Origin: Microbacterium sp. SY138
Lineage (GTDB): Bacteria > Actinomycetota > Actinomycetes > Actinomycetales > Microbacteriaceae
NCBI RefSeq assembly: GCF_039729145.1
Contig: NZ_CP155793.1
Coordinates: 3,720,001-3,784,000, forward strand
Length of the DNA stretch: 64,000 nt
Direction of reading: 5' to 3'
Made by a program: the position numbers and the translations under genes
In this document: positions 49,962 to 58,038 of the stretch, piece after piece
How the letters are laid out: every line of letters begins with the position of its first letter
Position numbering within the stretch: position 1 is the first letter of the stretch
The notes under the pieces: model-generated
What the model saw: only the letters and a program-made list of their open reading frames with translations
Told to the model about the DNA's origin: nothing
Database searches by the model: none

Positions 49962-50603
49962 TCAGGGCGTGGCCTCGCGCACCGCGGCGAGCGCGGCCTC
50001 GGCTCGTACCCGGAGACCTTTCAGGTCGCCGCTCGCGACGGCATCACCAAGCAGGGGCGACCCCATCCCGACGGCGAGCGCACCTGTGGCCAGATAGTCG
50101 GCGATGTCGTCGATGCGGACACCCCCGGTGGGGATCAGCGGGATGTCGTCGAGCGGCGCGCGCACCTCGCGGATGAAGCGCACACCCCCGAGGACGCCGG
50201 CCGGGAAGACCTTCACGGCCGTGGCACCGGCGGTCCACGCCGTCTCGATCTCGGTCGGGGTGGCAGCGCCGGGGTACCAACGCATACCCGCTTCCTGCGC
50301 GGCGAGCCCGACCGGCAGCGAGACCGTTGGGGTGACGATGAAGGATGCTCCGGCGTCGGCGGCCTGGCGCACGTGCTCGACGGTGCGCACCGTTCCCATG
50401 CCCACCTCGGTCGCGCCCGCAGCGATGAGATCCGCCACGACCCCTGCGGCACCGGGAGTGTTGGTCGTCACCTCGAGCACGGACACCCCGGCTTCGAGGA
50501 GCGTGTCGCACGCTGCGCGGAGGTGCACCCCGGTGCGGTCTCGCACGATCGCCACGATCCGGGTGCTGCGGACGCCGTCGCCGGGTTCGAGTCTGGTCAC
50601 CAT
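49962..50603 (-). CDS. dgoA: 2-keto-3-deoxy-6-phosphogalactonate/gluconate aldolase (Eda/DgoA family)
   Basis: 213 residues of the KDPG-aldolase TIM barrel: IVAIVRDRTG, catalytic Glu in VLEVTTNTPGA, GMGTVRT, SFIVTPTVS, Schiff-base Lys in ATAVKVFPAGVLGG, and PTGGVRIDDI. It cleaves a 2-keto-3-deoxy-6-phospho sugar acid to pyruvate and glyceraldehyde-3-P. It overlaps the galactonate-dehydratase gene by 7 bases, so KDPGal is the most likely substrate. No adjacent KDGal kinase is seen. Confidence 0.88.
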   Translation of the reverse strand: MVTRLEPGDGVRSTRIVAIVRDRTGVHLRAACDTLLEAGVSVLEVTTNTPGAAGVVADLIAAGATEVGMGTVRTVEHVRQAADAGASFIVTPTVSLPVGLAAQEAGMRWYPGAATPTEIETAWTAGATAVKVFPAGVLGGVRFIREVRAPLDDIPLIPTGGVRIDDIADYLATGALAVGMGSPLLGDAVASGDLKGLRVRAEAALAAVREATP

Positions 50604-51739
50604 TCGGCGAAGCTCCCGTCATCGTGACGCCACAACGGCGAGCGCCAGAGTCCCACACCGGCAGCCCTGCGTACGGCGGCCTCGTCGACCTCGATGCCCA
50701 GGCCCGGACGCATCGGACGCTCGAACCAGCCTTCCTTCACCGTGAGCGGTTCGGGGTCGATGAGGTAGTCGAGCAGGTCGGCACCCTCGTTGTAGTGGAC
50801 GCCGAGACTGGATTCCTGCAGCACCGCGTTCGGGCTGGCGATGTCGACCTGGAGGCAGGCGGCCAGGGCGATCGGTCCGAGCGGAGAGTGCGGTGCGAGC
50901 CCCACCCCGTGCAGCTCTGCGAGCGCGGCGATGCGTCGGGTCTCGGAGATGCCACCGGCGTGTGAGACATCGGGCTGGGCGAGCGCGATACCGGCTTCGA
51001 GCGCCGACCGGAAGTCCCACCGTGAGTACAGGCGCTCTCCGGTCGCGATCGCCACCGACGTGCCGCCGCACAGCCCGTCGAGGCGGTGGGTGAGTTCGGG
51101 GACGAGCGGCTCTTCGAGGAACAGCGGTGCGACGTGGGCCTCGAGCGCCCGGCACATGGTCTTTGCGACGCTGACCGACCACCGACCGTGTGCGTCGATC
51201 GCGACATCGCCACCATCCATCGCCGCCGTGGCTGACTCGACGCGGTCGACCACGCCCTGCACGGCGGCTCGCGACTCGAGGTGGCGCATCCGACCGGAGG
51301 CGTTCATCTTGACAGCGGTGTAGCCCTCGGCGGCGCGGGCGGCCGCCTGCGCGGCGACCTCGGCCGGATCGTCTCCGCCGACCCACACGTAGGCTCTGAT
51401 CCGGTCGCGGACCGGTCCGCCCAGCAGGTCGTACACCGGCACGCCCAGCGCTTTGCCGCGGATGTCCCACAGCGCCTGGTCGATGCCGGAGATCGCGGAG
51501 GAGCGCTCAGGACCGCCGCGGTAGAAGCCGCCGCGGGTCATCGTCTGCCACAGATCTTCGATGCGGGTCGGGTCGGAACCGATCAGGATCTCGGACAGGG
51601 AATCGACCGCCGCAGCCACGACGTCTGCGCTTCCCTCCACGATAGGCTCGCCCCAACCGACCACTCCGTCGTCGGTCTCCATGCGAAGGAACTGCCAGCG
51701 CGGGGCCACGCTGAACGTTTCGATCCGACTGATGCGCAT
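50597..51739 (-). CDS. dgoD: D-galactonate dehydratase (enolase superfamily)
   Basis: 380 residues from MRISRIETFSVAPRWQFLR; GGGAG precedes the ATG. It follows E. coli DgoD along its length as I recall it: GVVGWGEPIVEG, RGGFYRGGPE, SAISGIDQALWDIRGKALG, AVKMNASG, AIDAHGRW (metal Asp), LFLEEPLV (Glu), GERLYSRWDF, QPDVSHAGGISE, LAPHSPLGPIALAACLQVD, VLQESSLGVHYN and the C-terminal WRSPLWRHDDGSFAEW. It converts galactonate to 2-keto-3-deoxygalactonate. A longer frame from 51868 would run through the operator and is rejected. Confidence 0.93.
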   Translation of the reverse strand: MRISRIETFSVAPRWQFLRMETDDGVVGWGEPIVEGSADVVAAAVDSLSEILIGSDPTRIEDLWQTMTRGGFYRGGPERSSAISGIDQALWDIRGKALGVPVYDLLGGPVRDRIRAYVWVGGDDPAEVAAQAAARAAEGYTAVKMNASGRMRHLESRAAVQGVVDRVESATAAMDGGDVAIDAHGRWSVSVAKTMCRALEAHVAPLFLEEPLVPELTHRLDGLCGGTSVAIATGERLYSRWDFRSALEAGIALAQPDVSHAGGISETRRIAALAELHGVGLAPHSPLGPIALAACLQVDIASPNAVLQESSLGVHYNEGADLLDYLIDPEPLTVKEGWFERPMRPGLGIEVDEAAVRRAAGVGLWRSPLWRHDDGSFAEW

Positions 51740-51785
51740 CCGGCTCCCTCGCTGAGATGTCTCCGGCGCCGGGCAATCGACGCGA

Positions 51786-51800
51786 GATAATACTATTATC
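51786..51800. promoter_or_regulatory. Operator palindrome in the divergent galactonate promoter
   Basis: GATAATACTATTATC is a perfect inverted repeat (GATAAT/ATTATC) with a 3-base centre, in a very AT-rich spot of a GC-rich region, between the divergent dgoD and SDR genes. It also contains -10-like TATTAT. It is the probable binding site of the GntR regulator encoded at 52662. Confidence 0.65.
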
Positions 51801-51852
51801 ACAGTATGCGCACCGACGGGTGTCGGCGATGCGAGGAAGCAGAGGGTTGAGC

Positions 51853-52662
51853 ATGACGACAGTGGCACCTTCCCGAGAAGGGGGCGGCGGCATGAACGGT
51901 GCCGATCTTCTCCGAGGAGAAGTGATCCTCGTCACCGGGGGCGCCCAGGGCATCGGCAACGCCGTCGTCCGCACCGCACGCGAGCAGGGAGCGACCGTGT
52001 CGTTCTGCGACCTCGACCCCGCACGCGTCGAAGCCGCGGTCGCCGCCCTCGCCGCAGACGGCCTCGACGTGCACGGCACCGTCGCCGACGTGACCGACGA
52101 AGCCGCAGTCGCCCACTGGGTGGAGGAGGCGACGACGGCCCTCGGCGCACCGAGCGGTCTCGTGAACAACGCCGGCCGCAACGCCTACAGCGATCCCACG
52201 ACCATGAGCGTCGCCGAATGGGACGACTTCTTCGACCTCGACCTGAAGGCGTCCTGGCTGTGTGCGCGGGCTGTCCTTCCGGTCATGCTCACCGCCGAGC
52301 ACGGATCCATCGTCTCGATCTCCAGCATCCACTCCAAGATGACCATGGCGGGGATGTTCCCCTACGCCGCAGCCAAGGCGGGGCAGCTGGGGTTCACCCG
52401 CTCGCTCGCCCTCGACGTCGCCGGTCGGGGCGTCCGCGTGAACGCCGTCTCCCCCGGACTCGTCTGGACCCCTCTCTCCGAGACCCACTTCGCCGAGCGT
52501 CCGGAAGAGCTCGCCGCCACGCTCGCGGTCCAGCCGACCGGGCGTCCGGCGCAGCCGTCGGAGATCGCGGCCGTCGTGTGCTTCCTGCTCTCGAGAGCCG
52601 CGTCCTACGTCAACGGCGCCGACTGGGCCGTCGACGGCGCCTACAGCGCGAGGTTCGCGTGA
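51853..52662 (+). CDS. Short-chain dehydrogenase/reductase
   Basis: 269 residues from MTTVAPSREGG (AGAGGG upstream); a shorter start at 51892 (MNGADLLRG, AAGGGGG upstream) is also good. Classical SDR: ILVTGGAQGIGNAV (cofactor loop), CDLDP (Asp, NAD preference), VNNAGRNA, catalytic Ser in VSISSIHS, YxxxK as YAAAKAGQ, and VNGADWAVDGAYS. In context it may oxidise galactose or a sugar lactone before DgoD; this is an inference. Divergent from dgoD, operon with GntR and mutarotase-like genes. Confidence 0.87.
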   Translation: MTTVAPSREGGGGMNGADLLRGEVILVTGGAQGIGNAVVRTAREQGATVSFCDLDPARVEAAVAALAADGLDVHGTVADVTDEAAVAHWVEEATTALGAPSGLVNNAGRNAYSDPTTMSVAEWDDFFDLDLKASWLCARAVLPVMLTAEHGSIVSISSIHSKMTMAGMFPYAAAKAGQLGFTRSLALDVAGRGVRVNAVSPGLVWTPLSETHFAERPEELAATLAVQPTGRPAQPSEIAAVVCFLLSRAASYVNGADWAVDGAYSARFA

Positions 52663-53345
52663 TGGCCGCCCGGCGTGGGCTGCACGGCGTGCTCGTCGAC
52701 GACCTCGGCCGCCGCATCGTGCACCATGAGATCGCCCCCGGCTCGCAACTGCCGCTCGATGAGCTCGGCGAGCAGTACGGGGTGTCGCGCACAGTGGTCA
52801 GGGAGACCATGCGCGTGCTCGAGGCGAAGGGGCTCATCGTCGCTCGACAGAACGTCGGCACGCGCGTGCTCGCCGATGACGCCTGGCACGCCCTCGACGT
52901 CGACGTGCTCCGCTGGCGACTCTCCGGACCGGACGCCAAGGATGCCAGGCAGGATCTGCTGGAGCTGCGCTCGGCCGTGGAACCGACGGCCTCTCGACTT
53001 GCGGCCCTTCGCCGCGATGACGCGACCGCCGAACGTCTCGTCGCCGCCTCTCAACGGATGCGCGATGCGCTCGAGCCGGAAGATGTCGACGCCTTCACGG
53101 CCGCAGATGTCGACTTCCACGCGACGCTGTTCGAAGCGGCGGGCAACCCCCTGATCGCCGAGTTGCTCTCGCTGGTCGGCGCGGCACTCGACGACCGCAT
53201 CCAGGTGGTCGCGAGTCACGGCATCTCGGCCGTCGCCGTCGATCTGCACTGCGAGCTCGCCGCAGCCGTCGCCGCGGGCGATGCCGACCAGGCCGCCCGC
53301 ACCGCCGGCGACCTCATCGTCCGCTCCTACGAAGACTCTCTGTGA
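52662..53345 (+). CDS. GntR/FCD-family regulator (DgoR-like)
   Basis: 227 residues; ATG at 52662 overlaps the SDR stop (TGATG). N-terminal winged helix: HHEIAPGSQLPLDELGEQYGVSRTVVRETMRVLEAKGLIVARQNVGTRV (key VSRTVVRETMRVL); FCD domain with D/H ligand candidates in VDFHATLFEAAG. It is placed with galactonate genes as E. coli dgoR is, so it probably represses the divergent promoter through GATAATACTATTATC and responds to galactonate. Confidence 0.87.
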   Translation: MAARRGLHGVLVDDLGRRIVHHEIAPGSQLPLDELGEQYGVSRTVVRETMRVLEAKGLIVARQNVGTRVLADDAWHALDVDVLRWRLSGPDAKDARQDLLELRSAVEPTASRLAALRRDDATAERLVAASQRMRDALEPEDVDAFTAADVDFHATLFEAAGNPLIAELLSLVGAALDDRIQVVASHGISAVAVDLHCELAAAVAAGDADQAARTAGDLIVRSYEDSL

Positions 53346-54124
53346 CCGCACTCTCGTTCGGCGCCATCGACCTGGCGGACGGTGCGAGAGCGAACAGCCT
53401 GCGCGGCGCCGAGGAGTGGCTGCACCAGCCGGTCGGTGAGCGCACGCCCACGGACTTCACCGCCACCTCGCTGGGCGGCTGGGACGAGATGCTGCCGACC
53501 ATCGACGCCTGCCGCGTCCCGCGAGGCAACGGCTTCGAGGAGTGGGGCGATCACGGCGAAGCCTGGAACCGGCGCTGGGCGGGCGACGGCGGATCGCACG
53601 CGGTCGAGGTCGACGGCATGACGCTTCGCCGACGCATCCACCACGACTCCACAGGTGCGCGCCTCGACTACTCCCTCACGTCCGACGAGGTGCGCCCGGT
53701 GCAGTGGGCCGCGCATCCGCAGTTCATCTGGACCCCGGGCACGATCATCGAACTCGGTGCGGCGGCTCCATGGCGGCGCGTCTATCCGACGGACATGACA
53801 CGGGTCATCGAGGCGGACAACGACCCGGCAGCGCTCCTCAACTCGCTCGGCGGAGCGAAGTGGTGGTCGACCACCCCGATCGATCGCATCGTGCTGCGTC
53901 GACCCGACCGAACCGGTCTGCGCGTCAGCTGGGATGCAGAGTCCCTCCCCTGCGTCGCCCTCTGGATCGACCCCGGCACCTTCGCCTCCGCGCCGGTGAT
54001 CGCGATCGAGCCGGCGCTGACGCCGTACGACTCTCTCGCAGATGCCGTCGAGGCAGGCGCGGCGCCGACTGTCGGCCCCGGTCGGCCGCTCTCCTGGTGG
54101 TTGCATCTGGAGGAGATCGGCTGA
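53342..54124 (+). CDS. Galactose mutarotase-like (aldose 1-epimerase) protein
   Basis: 260 residues from GTG 53342, overlapping the GntR stop. Features typical of mutarotase-like beta proteins: GGWDEMLPTIDACRVP, DHGEAWNRRW (His/Glu candidates), RIHHDSTGARLDYSLTSDEV, and AHPQFIWTPG. It may interconvert sugar anomers feeding the galactose-to-galactonate route. Family assignment is by motif; catalytic residues cannot be proven. Confidence 0.72.
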   Translation: MTALSFGAIDLADGARANSLRGAEEWLHQPVGERTPTDFTATSLGGWDEMLPTIDACRVPRGNGFEEWGDHGEAWNRRWAGDGGSHAVEVDGMTLRRRIHHDSTGARLDYSLTSDEVRPVQWAAHPQFIWTPGTIIELGAAAPWRRVYPTDMTRVIEADNDPAALLNSLGGAKWWSTTPIDRIVLRRPDRTGLRVSWDAESLPCVALWIDPGTFASAPVIAIEPALTPYDSLADAVEAGAAPTVGPGRPLSWWLHLEEIG

Positions 54125-54174
54125 TCTCCCGAAGCCGTGGTGCGGAGCAGACTCGCCGCCCCGCACCACGCGCA

Positions 54175-55227
54175 TCATCCGGGGATGCCGATGCGCCGCT
54201 CGCCGGAGCGGAGCTGCTGGATCACGACCGCGATCACGAGCAGTGCGCCCTGGGCGACGTTCTGCCAGAACGTGTTCACCCCGAGCAGGGTCATGCCGTT
54301 GGTCAGCACGCCGAGGAGCACGACCGCGAGAATCGTCCCGGCGATGGTTCCCTTGCCGCCCTTCAGCGCCGCGCCACCGAGCGCCGCGGCCGTGATGGCC
54401 TGCAGCTCGAGCCCCTCGGAACCGGAGATCGGCTGCCCCGAGCCCGTGCGCGCGGTGATGAGGATGCCGGCTACCGCGGCGATCGCCCCGGTGACCATGT
54501 AGACGCCGATGATGTAGCGGTTGATGTTGATGCCGGCCAGGCGGGAGGCGATGTTGTTGCCGCCGACAGCGTAGATGTTCCGGCCGATCGAGGTATACCG
54601 CAGCACGATGTGCGCGAGCACCGCGACGATCACGAGCACCCAGATGAGGGTCGGGATGCCGATGATCGCCCCTCGCGCCAGGAAGATGAAGAACGGGTCG
54701 GCGCCCGTGTAGCCCTGCGCACGTCCGTCGGAGAGCAGCTGCGAGATCCCCTTGAAGGCCGCGAGCGTCGCCAGTGTCGCGATCACCGGGTTCACCCGGC
54801 CGAACACGATGATGCAGCCGTTGATCAGACCGCACAGCACGCCGATGGCGACGGCGCCGACCACCCCGATCGCGGGTCCTGCGACGGTGAAGATCATCGC
54901 CGAGGTGACGGAGGTGAGACCGGCGATCGACCCGACCGAGATGTCGAGCGCGCCGAGGATGATCACGATGGTCTGCACCACGGCGAGCAGACCCATGATC
55001 GAGATCGCCGTTCCGATGACCTTGAGGTTCTGCACCCCGAAGAACAACGGGTTCTGGATGCCGATGATCGCGACGACGACGGCGATCGCGAGGATGAGGG
55101 AGAGGTTCTGCACACCGATCGCGGCGATGACGCGCCGGACCGGTGAGAGGGGCTGCGTCTCCACTGATGTGGTGTTCGCGGCGGTGGTGGTCACGGTCGA
55201 TGTTTCCTTTCGGGAATCGATGCTCAT
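54175..55227 (-). CDS. Ribose/sugar-type ABC transporter permease (RbsC-like)
   Basis: 350 residues with about ten TM segments; family motifs QTIVIILGALDISVGSIAGL, GRVNPVIATLATLAAFKGI, YAVGGNNIASRLAGIN, and ALGGAALKGGKGTIAGTILAV. The start overlaps the ATPase stop by ATGA (55224-55227). Carbohydrate-uptake type 2 (CUT2) permease working with the ATPase and binding protein upstream; sugar unknown. Confidence 0.92.
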   Translation of the reverse strand: MSIDSRKETSTVTTTAANTTSVETQPLSPVRRVIAAIGVQNLSLILAIAVVVAIIGIQNPLFFGVQNLKVIGTAISIMGLLAVVQTIVIILGALDISVGSIAGLTSVTSAMIFTVAGPAIGVVGAVAIGVLCGLINGCIIVFGRVNPVIATLATLAAFKGISQLLSDGRAQGYTGADPFFIFLARGAIIGIPTLIWVLVIVAVLAHIVLRYTSIGRNIYAVGGNNIASRLAGININRYIIGVYMVTGAIAAVAGILITARTGSGQPISGSEGLELQAITAAALGGAALKGGKGTIAGTILAVVLLGVLTNGMTLLGVNTFWQNVAQGALLVIAVVIQQLRSGERRIGIPG

Positions 55228-56723
55228 GCGGCGGCCTCTTCGTCCATCGCGAGCGCCAGGATGTTCTCTTCAGTGGCCTCGGCGCGCGACAGCTCGCCGC
55301 TGATGCGCCCACCCGCCATGACGTAGATGCGGTCGGAGACGCCCAGGATCTCGGGGAGCTCGCTGGAGACGACGATCACTGCGACGCCTTCGTGGGCGAG
55401 GCGGTCGATGATCGCGTAGATCTCGGACTTCGCTCCGACGTCGATGCCACGGGTGGGCTCGTCGAGGAGGAGCAGCTTGGGCTTGGTCGCCAGCCAGCGC
55501 GCCAGCACCACCTTCTGCTGATTGCCGCCGGAGAGCTTCCCGACGAGCTGATCGGTGGAGGGCGTGCGGATGCGGAGCGCATCCACGTACTCCTGCGCGA
55601 GCGCGCGCTCGGCGCGATCCTTCACGAAGATCCAGCGCGAGAGTTGACGGAGCACGACGAGCGCCGCATTGTCCCGCACCGAACGTTCGAGCAGCAGGGC
55701 CTCGGCCTTGCGCTCCTCGGGTGCGAATCCGATGCCGGCCCTGATGCTGTCGGCGGGCTGGCGGATGCGACGGCGCTTGCCCTGCACGCGGATCTCGCCC
55801 GAGTGCACGACGAAGTCGCCCGCGATCGTCTTCATCAACTCGCTGCGTCCCGCACCGACCAGCCCCGCTATGCCCACCACCTCGCCCGCACGGACGGTGA
55901 GGGAGATGTCGCTGACGTGCTGATTGGAGACGCCGGCGAGTTCGAGGACGACATCGCCGAGGGCTGCGGGCTCGCGGTGGAAGAACTGGGTGAGGTCACG
56001 CCCCACCATCATCCGCACGAGTTCGTCGTGGTCGGTCTCGCCGACCAGCTTCGTGCCGACGAACGCGCCGTCACGCAGGACGGTGATCCGGTCGGCGAGC
56101 TGGAAGATCTCGCCCATCCGATGCGAGACGTAGGCGATCGCGACGCCCTCGCTCTGCAGCTTCTTGATCAGCGCGAACAGCAGCGACACCTCCTCGTCAC
56201 CGAGGGACGATGTGGGCTCGTCGAAGCACATGATCTTCGGGCGCGTGATCACCGCGCGCATGATCTCCACGATCTGCCGCTGTGCCGGCGAGAGCTCCGA
56301 TCCGAGCGTCTCCGCCTTAATCACACGATGGAAACCCCAGCGGGTCAGCTCTTCGCGCGCCCGCTTCAGCACGTCGCCACGACGATACGCGAGACCGCCG
56401 AGAGCGCCGACGTAGATGTTCTCGGCGACCGAGACCCACGGGATGATCTCCGGTTCCTGCGCGATGACGCGCAGACCGGCAGCACGCGCATCGGCCGGAT
56501 CCGAGAAGTGCACGGCTTCTCCGTCGATGCGCAGCTCGCCCTCGTCGGGGCGGTAGTCCCCGTTGAGGATCTTCAGGAGCGTCGACTTGCCCGCCCCGTT
56601 CTCGCCCATCAGCGCGGTGACCTCACCAGCGCGCAGTTCCAGCTCGACGCCGCGGAGGGCCCGCACGACGCCGAAGTTCTTCGCGACACCAACGGCCTGC
56701 AAAACGATCGACTCTTCCGACAC
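55224..56723 (-). CDS. Sugar ABC transporter ATPase with two nucleotide-binding domains (RbsA-like)
   Basis: 499 residues with two ABC domains as in RbsA/AraG. First domain (about 1-240): Walker A GENGAGKS, signature LSPAQRQIVEIMRAV, Walker B IMCFDEPTSSL. Second domain (about 245-490): degenerate Walker A AGLVGAGRSEL, LSGGNQQKVVLARWL, LLLDEPTRGIDVGAK. It drives a CUT2-type sugar importer. First of the pair after the hairpin at 56760-56784. Confidence 0.93.
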   Translation of the reverse strand: MSEESIVLQAVGVAKNFGVVRALRGVELELRAGEVTALMGENGAGKSTLLKILNGDYRPDEGELRIDGEAVHFSDPADARAAGLRVIAQEPEIIPWVSVAENIYVGALGGLAYRRGDVLKRAREELTRWGFHRVIKAETLGSELSPAQRQIVEIMRAVITRPKIMCFDEPTSSLGDEEVSLLFALIKKLQSEGVAIAYVSHRMGEIFQLADRITVLRDGAFVGTKLVGETDHDELVRMMVGRDLTQFFHREPAALGDVVLELAGVSNQHVSDISLTVRAGEVVGIAGLVGAGRSELMKTIAGDFVVHSGEIRVQGKRRRIRQPADSIRAGIGFAPEERKAEALLLERSVRDNAALVVLRQLSRWIFVKDRAERALAQEYVDALRIRTPSTDQLVGKLSGGNQQKVVLARWLATKPKLLLLDEPTRGIDVGAKSEIYAIIDRLAHEGVAVIVVSSELPEILGVSDRIYVMAGGRISGELSRAEATEENILALAMDEEAAA

Positions 56724-56759
56724 TTCCTCATCACCTTTCTGTCGTCACGGTCATGACGC

Positions 56760-56784
56760 GGGGGCGATCCGTCGGATCGCCCCC
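56760..56784 (-). terminator. Attenuating hairpin between sugar-binding-protein and ATPase genes
   Basis: A perfect 11-bp stem (GGGGGCGATCC and GGATCGCCCCC) with a 3-base loop, in the gap after the binding-protein stop (56799). No U-tract. As in the sialic-acid operon, this should let the binding protein be made in excess over the membrane complex. Confidence 0.65.
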
Positions 56785-56798
56785 ATGTGTTCAGACGA

Positions 56799-57836
56799 TC
56801 AGGTGCAGACCACGCCCTTCGCCTCCCAGTTGCTCGCGTCGACGATCTCCGTGTTCGCGACCGTCTTGGGAGGAAGCTCGGTTCCGTCGCGCAGCAGCGC
56901 GATCATCGAGCCGACGGCCGCCTTGCCGACCTCGACGCCGGAGATGAACAGTGCCGACTTGTTGCCGGTCTCCTGTCCGGCATTCCAGTCCTTGCAGGTC
57001 AGGTAGGCGCCGAGTCCGACGCCGGCGATGTCGGTGGATGCGACGCCCGAGTTCTGCAGCGCCGTCACGACGCCGGTCTCGTTCTCGTCGTTGCAGCCCC
57101 AGACGACCCAGTGCTTGACGCCGGCGTTCGCCGTGATCACGGCTCCGGCCTTGTCCTGGGCGTCGGTGGCCGAGTTGTCGGTGCCGATGTCGATGACCTC
57201 AGGACCGTCGGGGACGGCGTCGGCGAAGGCGGAAGCGGCACCCTCGATCCGCTCGACGCAGTTCGGCTGGTCCTGGCGGTAGGCCGAGAGGATGCGGGTG
57301 TCGGCTGCCGTCCATCCGGCCTCCTGGTACAGGCGTGCGGCTTCAGCGCCGACCTTCTCGCCCATCGATGCGCCGTCGAACCCGGTGAACGCGGCGGCGA
57401 CACCGGCAGCGTCCTCGATCGGGTCGTCGGCCGCCATGATCGGGATGCCGGCCTCGTTCGCGAGCTGGATCACCTGCGGGCCGATCTTCCCGTCGGGAAC
57501 GACGATGATGATGCCGTCGACCTGCTGCGCGATGGCGGCCTCCACCTCGGAGATCGCCTTGTTGGCATCGGTGCCCAGATCGACGACGTTGACCGTGACA
57601 TCGCCGGCATCTTTCGCCGCGTCCTTCGCGCCGGTGGCCTCGTCGATGAAGTACTGCTGGTCGCCCTGCTTCTGCAACAGGGCGATCGTGAGCGTGCCGT
57701 CCTTGGTTCCGCCCGAATCTGCGGGTCCGGCCGTCTCCTGGCCGGAGGAACAGGCGGCGAGCGCCGCGATGGTGAATGCCGTGACCCCGACGGCGGCGAG
57801 CCGGAACCAAGTGGGGCGAGCTGCATGCTGCTTCAT
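56799..57836 (-). CDS. Sugar ABC transporter substrate-binding lipoprotein (arabinose-type)
   Basis: 345 residues; lipoprotein signal ending ALAAC (lipobox LAAC). Periplasmic-binding-protein type 1 fold: GTLTIALLQKQGDQQYFIDEATGAKDAA, VEAAIAQQVDGIIIVVPDGKIGPQVI, AGIPIMAADDPI, WVVWGCNDENETG. The overall pattern (NDENETG, TCKDWNAG) resembles AraF-like proteins, which suggests a pentose or related aldose. First gene of the transporter operon; divergent from the sugar-acid dehydratase. Confidence 0.88.
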   Translation of the reverse strand: MKQHAARPTWFRLAAVGVTAFTIAALAACSSGQETAGPADSGGTKDGTLTIALLQKQGDQQYFIDEATGAKDAAKDAGDVTVNVVDLGTDANKAISEVEAAIAQQVDGIIIVVPDGKIGPQVIQLANEAGIPIMAADDPIEDAAGVAAAFTGFDGASMGEKVGAEAARLYQEAGWTAADTRILSAYRQDQPNCVERIEGAASAFADAVPDGPEVIDIGTDNSATDAQDKAGAVITANAGVKHWVVWGCNDENETGVVTALQNSGVASTDIAGVGLGAYLTCKDWNAGQETGNKSALFISGVEVGKAAVGSMIALLRDGTELPPKTVANTEIVDASNWEAKGVVCT

Positions 57837-57907
57837 CAGCGATCCTTATCTTCTTCGATACTCCGGCGGCTGTGCCGGGGGATGTGATCCGCTCTCGGGC
57901 GGGTAAA

Positions 57908-57951
57908 CATATAATATGCCTAATCAACGACAACGCAACGAATGTTGCGTT
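57908..57951. promoter_or_regulatory. Two palindromes in the divergent sugar-transporter/dehydratase promoter
   Basis: CATATAATATG (57908-57918) is a perfect palindrome around one base and includes -10-like sequences on both strands. AACGCAACGAATGTTGCGTT (57932-57951) is a perfect 8-bp-arm inverted repeat with a 4-base centre. Either may be an operator for a regulator encoded outside the window, or for the GntR protein at 52662. Confidence 0.6.
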
Positions 57952-58038
57952 TTCGAGATTCCCGATGGCGCCAGGCACACGCCAGCACCCCGACATCGAT
58001 CAATGGAGAACGACTGTGCGGCCGAGACGAGTGACAGC

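Noticed and set aside
50597..51868. Extended galactonate-dehydratase start at 51868
   Set aside because: It would run through the operator palindrome and into the divergent gene; family members begin at MRISRI-type starts.
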